From: an uncultured Bacteroidales bacterium
GTDB lineage: Bacteria > Bacteroidota > Bacteroidia > Bacteroidales > JAUNSR01
DNA length: 64,000 nucleotides
Assembly: GCA_947074145.1 (NCBI GenBank)
Contig: CAMTOJ010000014.1
Coordinates: forward strand, 1-64,000
Reading direction: 5' to 3'
The notes beneath the pieces were generated by a model. The model worked only from the letters and a program-made list of their open reading frames with translations, did not search any database and was not told the origin of the DNA. Positions 30,975 to 39,027 of the stretch are shown here, in pieces (position 1 is the first letter of the stretch; the number at the start of each line of letters is the position of its first letter). A program made the translations under genes and the position numbers.

Positions 30975-32180
30975 ATGAATTCAAATATTCTAAAAGCAGG
31001 GATTGTCACTTCTCTCACTTTATGCAGTTTAAGTGCCTTTTCTCAGGATGATATAAAAAGTGAGAGCTTTAATCCCGTACAAACCGGGGTAAACTCTCTT
31101 GGTATCGCTCCCGATGCGCGAGGAGGTGGTATGGGTGATATTGGAGCTGCTACCGATCCTGATGTTTATTCACAATTCTGGAATCCTGCCAAATATGCCT
31201 TTGCATACTCTCAGGCAGGTGTAGCTTTTTCCTACACTCCATGGTTGCGTAAACTTGTAAGCGACATTAATCTGGGATATCTTTCCGGATATTGGAAACT
31301 TGGCTACAATGATATGCAGGCAATCAGTGCTTCTCTTCGCTACTTTTCATTAGGTGAAGTTAATATAAACAATGAAGGAGGAGGAACATCCGATATTATT
31401 AATCCTTATGAAATGGCGGTCGATCTTGGTTATTCAAGAAAACTTTCAGAAAGCTTTTCGATGGGGGTAGTTTTCAGATATATCTATTCAAATCTCGCTT
31501 ATTCTTCAGATGAAGATATTTCGGCAGGTAACGCATTTGCTGCAGATATCGCCGGTTATTACACGGCTTACCCTATCGTGGGACAAAACGAATGTCAATG
31601 GTCTTTTGGTTTCAATGTTTCAAATATCGGATCAAAAGTATCATATGACGGAGGAACAACATCTGCTTTCCTCCCAACTACGCTAAGACTCGGAACAACA
31701 TTCCTTTTTCCAATGGATGAATACAATAGAATGTCGTTCAGTTTTGATGCGCACAAATTGCTTGTTCCTACAAAACCTCAAAGAAGTGAATTCGAAGATG
31801 ATTTCGAATATCAGGAAGCTGAAGATCGATGGTATGCAACTTCATCAATCTCGGGAATTTTTAAGTCATTCTCAGATGCGCCCGGAGGAATGAAAGAAGA
31901 GCTTCAAGAGATCAATTGGTCAGTCGGTGCGGAATACACATACAACGATCAATTCTTTATTCGCGGAGGTTACTTCAATGAGCATAAAAATAAAGGAAAT
32001 CGAAAGTTCTTCACCCTTGGAGCCGGATTTGCTCTTAATGTATTTCGCCTTGATGCCGCTTATGTGATCTCTGTGGCTCAAACGAGTCCGCTCGATCAGA
32101 CGTTAAGATTCTCACTTGCCTTCGATATGGATGGCATACAAAGTATGTTGGGCCGTAACGGCAGAGGACGCAGAAGATAA
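30975..32180 (+). CDS. porV: Type IX secretion system outer-membrane protein PorV
   Basis: Start refined to MNSNILKAG; APDARGGGMGDIGAATDPDVYSQFWNPAKYAF; adjacent to porU. Confidence 0.92.
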   Translation: MNSNILKAGIVTSLTLCSLSAFSQDDIKSESFNPVQTGVNSLGIAPDARGGGMGDIGAATDPDVYSQFWNPAKYAFAYSQAGVAFSYTPWLRKLVSDINLGYLSGYWKLGYNDMQAISASLRYFSLGEVNINNEGGGTSDIINPYEMAVDLGYSRKLSESFSMGVVFRYIYSNLAYSSDEDISAGNAFAADIAGYYTAYPIVGQNECQWSFGFNVSNIGSKVSYDGGTTSAFLPTTLRLGTTFLFPMDEYNRMSFSFDAHKLLVPTKPQRSEFEDDFEYQEAEDRWYATSSISGIFKSFSDAPGGMKEELQEINWSVGAEYTYNDQFFIRGGYFNEHKNKGNRKFFTLGAGFALNVFRLDAAYVISVAQTSPLDQTLRFSLAFDMDGIQSMLGRNGRGRRR

Positions 32181-32202
32181 AAAAACATAATATAAGATAA
32201 AT

Positions 32203-32250
32203 AAACAGACACTCACGGACCTATTTCCGTGGCTGTCTGTTTTCTTTTTT
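32203..32250 (+). terminator. Rho-independent terminator after porV
   Basis: aaacagacactcacgga...tccgtggctgtctgttt followed by T-run. Confidence 0.8.
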
Positions 32251-32337
32251 AGCGGCAATCTCAATATTCGCACTTGAAAAAATATTTATAATCTCATTTA
32301 TTGTATTACATTTAACATTCAAAATTTGAGAAAGTAT

Positions 32338-32817
32338 ATGAAAATAAGGACCGGATTCGGATACGATGTACATAAACTTGTGGAAGCAAGAGAATTGTGG
32401 CTTGGCGGTATAAAGTTAGACCATGAATTAGGATTACTTGGCCATTCAGATGCCGACGTGCTGATTCATGCTTTGTGCGATGCCCTTTTGGGTGCAGCCA
32501 ACATGCGCGACATAGGGTATCACTTTCCCGATACATCCGGAGATTTCAAAAACATAGACAGCAAAATTCTTTTGGCACGTACAATGACACTGATACGTGA
32601 AAAAGGATATGAATTTGGAAATGCCGATATAACGGTGGTAGCCGAACGCCCGAAACTTAAAATACATATTCCTCATATGCAGGAGGTACTTGCCCGGGTT
32701 ATGGAGATTGATACTGACGATATCTCAATAAAGGCAACAACTTCAGAAAAGCTCGGTTTTACAGGGCGCGAGGAGGGGATAGCAGCTTATGCTTCTGTTC
32801 TGATTTGTAAAAAATAG
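32338..32817 (+). CDS. ispF: 2-C-methyl-D-erythritol 2,4-cyclodiphosphate synthase
   Basis: MKIRTGFGYDVHKL, GHSDADVLIHALCDALLGAANMRDIGYHFPDT, KATTSEKLGFTGREEGIAAYA. Confidence 0.97.
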   Translation: MKIRTGFGYDVHKLVEARELWLGGIKLDHELGLLGHSDADVLIHALCDALLGAANMRDIGYHFPDTSGDFKNIDSKILLARTMTLIREKGYEFGNADITVVAERPKLKIHIPHMQEVLARVMEIDTDDISIKATTSEKLGFTGREEGIAAYASVLICKK

Positions 32818-33008
32818 TAACTTTTATTAGATTTGTAAAAGTTATAAAGAAATAACTTAATTTATTAGTACTCAAAGTCATTGGTTAATATATTTACACT
32901 GATATATAGCCATGTCAAATTAAGGAAATTAAATAACAAAATATTTCAATTGGTGTTTTATCAAAAGAGGTAACTCTTGTAATTAATAATAGATTAAATA
33001 TAAAAATT

Positions 33009-33563
33009 ATGGAAATCAAACCGGGAAAATTCGTAGCTGTATCTTATACGCTATATGCAAATGAAAAAGGTGAAGAGCCGGAAATGGTTGAAGAAACACA
33101 ACCAGGTCAGCCACTTTCTTTTGTTTACGGTACAGGAATGATGCTTGAATCATTCGAAAAAGCTCTTGAGGGCTTGAAGGTAGGCGATAAATTTGATTTC
33201 GTGCTTGAAGCAAAAGACGCTTATGGCGATTATGAAGATGAAAATGTGATCGAATTACCTAAAAATATCTTTGAAGTTGACGGAAAATTTGATTCTGAAA
33301 TGGTTGTTGAAGGAGCTGTTTTACCAATGAGAGATTCTCAAGGTATGACTATCAACGGAACTGTTGAGAAAATCACAGATACAGGTGTAGTAATGGATTT
33401 CAACCATCCTATGGCAGGTAGCGATCTTCATTTCACAGGTGAAGTGCTTGAAGTGCGCGAACCGACAGAACAGGATATTCACGCATGTAATGGTGGATGC
33501 TCTTGTGATGATAAAGGTGATTGTGGTAGCGGTGACTGCGGATGCAGCGGCGGTTGTCATTAA
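33009..33563 (+). CDS. FKBP-type peptidyl-prolyl isomerase, SlyD-like, with Cys/His-rich tail
   Basis: GTGMMLESFEKALEGLKVGDKFDFVLEAKDAYGDYED; DFNHPMAGSDLHFTGEVLEVR; tail HACNGGCSCDDKGDCGSGDCGCSGGCH. Confidence 0.93.
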   Translation: MEIKPGKFVAVSYTLYANEKGEEPEMVEETQPGQPLSFVYGTGMMLESFEKALEGLKVGDKFDFVLEAKDAYGDYEDENVIELPKNIFEVDGKFDSEMVVEGAVLPMRDSQGMTINGTVEKITDTGVVMDFNHPMAGSDLHFTGEVLEVREPTEQDIHACNGGCSCDDKGDCGSGDCGCSGGCH

Positions 33564-33611
33564 TTTAAGCCTGAATAGATAATAATTCATTTCATTATAA
33601 TCAGGATATAG

Positions 33612-33645
33612 CCCGTAAGAATGTAGTTTTCTTACGGGTTTTTTA
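33612..33645 (+). terminator. Rho-independent terminator
   Basis: cccgtaaga...cttacggg followed by T-run. Confidence 0.8.
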
Positions 33646-33681
33646 TTTGTTTTATAATGATATTTTAAAAATATAAAGATG

Positions 33682-33779
33682 TTTTCGCTGCTCCTAGCTA
33701 ATTATCAGTTGATAAGACGCAAGTTATCAGTTGATAACTCGCAAGTTATCAGTTGATAATTAGCTAGGAGCAGCGAAAA
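33682..33779. repeat. 98-bp composite palindromic element: 20-bp perfect inverted repeats flanking three TTATCAGTTGATAA units at 22-bp period
   Basis: ttttcgctgctcctagctaa (33682-33701) and ttagctaggagcagcgaaaa (33760-33779) are exact reverse complements; units at 33702-33715, 33724-33737, 33746-33759. Confidence 0.95.
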
Positions 33780-33913
33780 TGCCGGTAAGAAAATCAAAAG
33801 TTGTAAAAGGTGAAACGATTTCATCCTCTATTTTACCATTTCGTTATATAGAGTTTAGAAACCCATGTTTTTATCGTAAATTTGTATCATAAATAAAAAA
33901 TATTAAAAAACTG

Positions 33914-34987
33914 ATGAACACTTTCGGAAATATATTCAGACTTACTTCATTCGGAGAATCTCATGGTGCTGCAGTAGGAGGCGTAATCGACGGAATGCCG
34001 GCCGGAGTTGAGATAGATATGGCTTTTATTCAAAGTGAATTGAACCGACGCCGTCCGGGACAATCAGCTGTGGTAACTCCGCGCAAAGAGAATGATGAAG
34101 TAGTATTTTTTTCAGGAATTTTCGAAGGTAAATCAACAGGAACACCGATCGGTTTTGCAGTATATAATGCCAATCAGCACTCTTCAGATTACGATAATAT
34201 TAAAGATGTTTATAGACCCTCGCATGCAGATTTTACTTATACAAGTAAATACGGAATAAGAGATCATCGTGGAGGAGGCAGGTCTTCGGCAAGAGAAACA
34301 ATTTCAAGATGCGTAGCCGGAGCTTTGGCAAAGTTGGCTTTAAAGGAAAAAAATATACTAATTCAGGGTTATACCTCGTCTGTGGGTAATATTTCCCTAA
34401 CCAAATCTTATCAAGAATATGATTTAGAGAAAGCAGAGCTTAACATTGTGAGATGCCCGGATTCGGAGATTGCTCAAAAGATGGAAAATCTGATTCTTGA
34501 TGTCAAAAAAGATGGCGACAGTATTGGCGGAACAGTAAGTTGCGTTATAAAAAATATGCCCGTTGGAATAGGTGAGCCTGTATTCGGGAAACTTCATGCC
34601 ACCCTTGCATCTGCAATGATGAGTATAAACGCAGCTAAAGCATTCGAATATGGAATGGGATTCGAAGGGTGTCATCTTCGAGGTTCTCAGGTTAAAGATA
34701 CATTTGTTAATATAGATGGAAAGATTGGTACACTTACTAATAACTCCGGCGGTATTCAGGGTGGAATCTCAAATGGAGAGGATATCTACTTTAAAGTTGG
34801 ATTTAAGCCTGTTGCCACATTGCTTATGGACCTTGATACTGTGGATAAAGATGGTAATAAAGCTGTACTTAAAGCTAAAGGTCGCCATGATCCTTGTGTT
34901 TTGCCTCGTGCAGTGCCTATTGTAGAAGCTATGGCGGCTATGGTTATACTTGATATGCTATTAATTAAGAAAACAAACTTGCTTTAA
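33914..34987 (+). CDS. aroC: Chorismate synthase
   Basis: [58 protein letters not shown]. Confidence 0.97.
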   Translation: MNTFGNIFRLTSFGESHGAAVGGVIDGMPAGVEIDMAFIQSELNRRRPGQSAVVTPRKENDEVVFFSGIFEGKSTGTPIGFAVYNANQHSSDYDNIKDVYRPSHADFTYTSKYGIRDHRGGGRSSARETISRCVAGALAKLALKEKNILIQGYTSSVGNISLTKSYQEYDLEKAELNIVRCPDSEIAQKMENLILDVKKDGDSIGGTVSCVIKNMPVGIGEPVFGKLHATLASAMMSINAAKAFEYGMGFEGCHLRGSQVKDTFVNIDGKIGTLTNNSGGIQGGISNGEDIYFKVGFKPVATLLMDLDTVDKDGNKAVLKAKGRHDPCVLPRAVPIVEAMAAMVILDMLLIKKTNLL

Positions 34988-35065
34988 TCAATAAATACAA
35001 CACTTGAAATTAAACAACAATATCCAACGAGTGTTATAATAAATATAATTGAAAAGAATAAAGAG

Positions 35066-36298
35066 ATGATATTACGCTTAACCGGAAAAATACTATTTTG
35101 CTTGCTTTTTTGTTTGTCAGTTTTCTCTTGCAAGGATAAAAATAATGATGTTATTGATCCTTCCATACCTAAGAAAGATAATATTGACCGAACTATTTTT
35201 GTATATATTAGTGCCGAAAATTCACTTGCCGGTTTTAGTCAGGAAAATATAGATGATATGAAGAAAGGATTAGAGTCAACTGCTTCTGATCTAAATCTTA
35301 TAGTTTATGAGGAGAAATCTTTATATTCGTATCTATGGAAACTATATAATGACGGTAACGGAGAGGTGATTCAAGAGATGGTAGCTACTTATTACAGAAA
35401 GAATTCCGCCGATAAAGAGTTCCTTGCAGAGATGATAAATTATGTATTCAAAGAGTTTCCGGCAAAGGAGAAAGGACTAATACTGTGGTCGCACGGTACG
35501 GGGTGGTTGCCATCTGCCAATTATGTCGTTTCGTCAACCTCTTCTAATATTCAAAGCAATGATTATTCTGTCTTTATAGATGATCTTTCTTCTACCCAGA
35601 AACCTATACAATATAGTTTCGGTGAGGATAACTATCATAACAGTTACATGGAGATTTGGGATTTAAGGGAAGCTCTTGAATCAACAGGAATATATTTCGA
35701 TTTTATAGCTTTTGATGCTTGTCATATGTCATCAATAGAGGTGGCTTATGAGCTTAAAGATGTTACTTCAGACATCATGGCTTCACCTGCAGAAATAATG
35801 GGTGACGGGTTTCCGTATAATACAATAGTAGAGCTATGGCAACAGGAGAAGTTCACGGTAGGGGAAATGTGTCAAAAGTATTATGAACTTTATCAAGAAT
35901 ACTCAGGTACAATAGCATGGATTAAGACAGAGCATCTTGAAGAGTTAAGAAAATACTATTCAAGGGTTGTAAATGAGTTCCCGTATAACTTTTTAAACTC
36001 AACAAGTGATGATATACAACAATATGGAAGATCAAGAATAGGTTATGGAAATGTTTTTTTCGATATTGAAGATGTAGTAAGAGTCTTGGTTCCTGAAATG
36101 TATGATGATTTTGCTCCTATTATGGATAAGTTGGTTCCTTATGCGGCTTCAACGGAGAACTTTTTAGAGTTACCTATAGATCTTGACTCATTTAGCGGAA
36201 TATCAGTATTTGTGCCCGAATTTAAACAGAATAATCGTTACCATGATGCTTATATGAAACTCAGATGGTACGATAAAGTTTATGTCAACAGACATTGA
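35066..36298 (+). CDS. Clostripain-family (C11) cysteine peptidase, lipoprotein
   Basis: Lipobox SVFSC; LILWSHGTGW; FDFIAFDACHMSSIEVAYELKD. Confidence 0.9.
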   Translation: MILRLTGKILFCLLFCLSVFSCKDKNNDVIDPSIPKKDNIDRTIFVYISAENSLAGFSQENIDDMKKGLESTASDLNLIVYEEKSLYSYLWKLYNDGNGEVIQEMVATYYRKNSADKEFLAEMINYVFKEFPAKEKGLILWSHGTGWLPSANYVVSSTSSNIQSNDYSVFIDDLSSTQKPIQYSFGEDNYHNSYMEIWDLREALESTGIYFDFIAFDACHMSSIEVAYELKDVTSDIMASPAEIMGDGFPYNTIVELWQQEKFTVGEMCQKYYELYQEYSGTIAWIKTEHLEELRKYYSRVVNEFPYNFLNSTSDDIQQYGRSRIGYGNVFFDIEDVVRVLVPEMYDDFAPIMDKLVPYAASTENFLELPIDLDSFSGISVFVPEFKQNNRYHDAYMKLRWYDKVYVNRH

Positions 36299-36321
36299 AT
36301 TTATAAGTGATAACTTTATAT

Positions 36322-36361
36322 AAAACAAAAAAGATAGGATTAATCCTATCTTTTTTGTTTT
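36322..36361. terminator. Bidirectional terminator between convergent genes
   Basis: aaaacaaaaaagataggattaatcctatcttttttgtttt, near-perfect palindrome. Confidence 0.9.
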
Positions 36362-36387
36362 ATAAAAGTTGGTTTACTGCAAGCAGA

Positions 36388-36822
36388 TTATCTTTTTTTC
36401 TTAAAAAATTCCTTCATCATCACAGATGATTCATTTTCCATAATTCCTTTTATCACAACGGTTTTTGGGTGAAGAGCATTGGGGGCATAACGTGAATATC
36501 CTCTTTTTTCGTCAGACGCTCCATAGACAAGTTTTGAAAGTTGCGACCATCCCAATGCACCCGCACACATAACGCACGGTTCGAGAGTAACGTAAAGTGT
36601 ACAATCTTTAAGATACTTACCTCCAAGAGTTGAAGCGGCTGCCGTAATAGCTTGAATCTCGGCATGAGCGGTAACATCTGATAAAGTTTCAGTAAGATTG
36701 TGAGCTCTGGCAATGATTCGATCATTGCATACAACAATCGCACCGACCGGAATTTCTCCGCGCTCAGCTGCTTTATTGGCTTCAATAAGAGCCTGTCGCA
36801 TATAGTAATTATCATCTAACAT
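36388..36822 (-). CDS. tadA: tRNA adenosine(34) deaminase / nucleoside deaminase
   Basis: YYMRQALIEANKAAERGEIPVGAIVV; TAHAEIQAI; TLEPCVMCAGAL. Confidence 0.92.
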   Translation of the reverse strand: MLDDNYYMRQALIEANKAAERGEIPVGAIVVCNDRIIARAHNLTETLSDVTAHAEIQAITAAASTLGGKYLKDCTLYVTLEPCVMCAGALGWSQLSKLVYGASDEKRGYSRYAPNALHPKTVVIKGIMENESSVMMKEFFKKKR

Positions 36823-36823
36823 A

Positions 36824-37051
36824 TCAACGTCTCATTTCTTGTTCATTGAAAAGTGTGGGATGGTTCTCTTCAAGTTTATTAAGGATATGAAGAAGTATGG
36901 TCTCTCTAAACCATCGGTTTTTATTGAGAATCTTGTATTTATCAAGATAGCGCGACACCATGTTATACTCCTTTTCATTCAAGGAAATAGTAATCTTGAA
37001 ATTTCGTGGGAGCGATTCTTCCTGTTCCTTTTTGGTGATTTTCTTATTCAT
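36824..37051 (-). CDS. Small basic protein, possible ribbon-helix-helix fold
   Basis: NFKITISLNEKEYNMVSRYLDKYKILNKNRWFRETILLHILNKL; stop codon 1 nt from the tadA ATG (TGATATG). Confidence 0.6.
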   Translation of the reverse strand: MNKKITKKEQEESLPRNFKITISLNEKEYNMVSRYLDKYKILNKNRWFRETILLHILNKLEENHPTLFNEQEMRR

Positions 37052-37369
37052 TGATACAAAAATATATAGCAAATTTTAAACAAAAAAATCTATAACGGCA
37101 TTTTGTGGTACATGCATCTTTTTTTAAGAAAAATGTATTGATATTTATTAATAAAGAAACTTGTTGATAATTCTACTTAAGATAGATATATAATAACCTT
37201 CCTATTCTTGAATTGCGAAAAGAATCCATTGAAAAAAGAATAAATATATGAGTGTACTATTCGTCACAACTATAATAAATCGATTATGATAACTTTTAAT
37301 TTTTGTAGTACACAAAAATTAAACAATACGTAAAGAGGATTGTTTTCAAAATATAGAAAAACAATATAT

Positions 37370-37735
37370 ATGGATCACAATATTCTTGGAAAACAGGGTG
37401 AACATCTTGCTATAGAATTCTTGAAATCAAAAGGTCATCATATACTTGATACTAATTGGCGATTTCATCATCTTGAAATAGATATAATATCGGTTGATGG
37501 CTGTGATATTGTATTTACAGAGGTAAAAACAAGAGGCTCGCGAAAATATGAATTACCATATCAGGCAGTGACAGGCAATAAGATAAGAAATATAGTGATG
37601 GCTGCCGATTCATATATAAAGCAAAAATGTATAGATCTGGAAGTGCGATTTGATATAATTAGTATTGTTATCTCTAACAATAGTCATGAGCTTGATCATA
37701 TAGCCGATGCTTTCTATCCTCCATTGTTAAGATAA
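37370..37735 (+). CDS. YraN/UPF0102 family endonuclease-like protein
   Basis: LGKQGEHLAIEFLKSKGHHILDTNWR...EIDIISVDGCDIVFTEVKTR. Confidence 0.93.
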   Translation: MDHNILGKQGEHLAIEFLKSKGHHILDTNWRFHHLEIDIISVDGCDIVFTEVKTRGSRKYELPYQAVTGNKIRNIVMAADSYIKQKCIDLEVRFDIISIVISNNSHELDHIADAFYPPLLR

Positions 37736-37913
37736 TCATCAAAACAACTTTTATTCAAATATTTATTATAAACCGGCTAAATATGTTATTTTTATAGGGA
37801 TAATTATATATGTTAATGAAATATATAATTCAATGGTACTTGTATCGGATAATTTCCGACAATGTTAGAACTAAAAGAAAAGCTTATATAACTTATTCAA
37901 AATAAAGATAATT

Positions 37914-38651
37914 ATGCCGCAGTTTATACATTTACCCCATACAGGATCTACAAATCAATACTTAAGAGACCTTGTAGAGGCAACAAAGACAAGAGAGGAA
38001 GGAACAGTGATTTGGGCTGATTATCAATCAGCAGGGAAAGGACAGAAAGGCAATACTTGGGAATCGGAAGAGGGAAAGAATCTTCTTTTTACACTATTGC
38101 TTTGTCCCGATTGTATAGAGGCATCAGATCAGTTTATCATTTCACAGATGGTCTCACTTGCGATAATAGATGTTTTAAGCTCCTATAGTGAGGGTTTTTC
38201 GGTGAAATGGCCTAATGATATTTATTACAATGATAAGAAGATAGCAGGGATACTTATTGAGAATGATATTGCGGGAAGATCAATCTTTTCATCTTTTATA
38301 GGGATTGGAATAAATGTAAATCAGAAGCAATTTTTAAGTGATGCACCTAATCCTGTTTCTTTGGTTCAAATAATAGGAGAGGATACTTCTTGTGAAATGC
38401 TTCTGTCCAAAATAATAGAATCTATATATTATTATTATGATATAGCAATCGAGGGCAATTTTGAACTGATAAGAAAAGATTATATGAGTTCTCTATATAG
38501 AAAAGATGATTTTTATGATTTTTCTGATGCTGACGGCTTTTTTTCGGGTAAAATCAAAAATGTAGCTCCTTCAGGAACTCTAACTATAACCGATCAGTCG
38601 GGAATAGATAGAAATTATGAATTTAAAGAGGTGGTTTTCGAGAATATTTAA
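37914..38651 (+). CDS. birA: Biotin--[acetyl-CoA-carboxylase] ligase
   Basis: STNQYLRDL; WADYQSAGKGQKGNTWESEEGKNLLFTLLL; VKWPNDIYYNDKKIAGILIE; IGIGINVNQ. Confidence 0.94.
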   Translation: MPQFIHLPHTGSTNQYLRDLVEATKTREEGTVIWADYQSAGKGQKGNTWESEEGKNLLFTLLLCPDCIEASDQFIISQMVSLAIIDVLSSYSEGFSVKWPNDIYYNDKKIAGILIENDIAGRSIFSSFIGIGINVNQKQFLSDAPNPVSLVQIIGEDTSCEMLLSKIIESIYYYYDIAIEGNFELIRKDYMSSLYRKDDFYDFSDADGFFSGKIKNVAPSGTLTITDQSGIDRNYEFKEVVFENI

Positions 38652-38688
38652 GAAAAGATTTAAGAATATATTTCACACAATATAGATT

Positions 38689-38730
38689 AACGGAGATATC
38701 GTTTTTAGGAATGATATCTCTGTTTTTTAT
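38689..38730 (+). terminator. Rho-independent terminator after birA
   Basis: cggagatatcg...gatatctctg followed by T-run. Confidence 0.7.
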
Positions 38731-38953
38731 TTAAAAAAAATTGAATGATATACAATGAGTCTTATTTTTTAGTCGGGTTAATATGATAAAAGGTTAATAA
38801 AAGAACAGTTTTATAGTCTAAGTAAATTAGAATAATAGAGAAATAGCAATATCACATAGTTGAAAAAAAGAGAATAATAATAAGCTTACATAGGAATATC
38901 AACAAATAATATGTTAAAATTAAAATAAATATGTCTCTATTTGAAAAAATGAT

Positions 38954-38961
38954 TATTTTTG
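38954..38961 (+). promoter_or_regulatory. -7 element TATTTTTG
   Basis: Matches TAnnTTTG about 67 nt upstream of the 39028 CDS. Confidence 0.4.
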
Positions 38962-39027
38962 TAGATACTTTATAAAGTGTGTGTTATCGAACTTTAAAAT
39001 TACTATCTTTTATTATTTTAATTTACA

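Noticed and set aside
33682-33779. CRISPR mini-array interpretation of the three 14-bp repeats
   Set aside because: Spacers are only 8 bp and nearly identical (gacgcaag/ctcgcaag), the repeats are near-palindromic, and there are no cas genes
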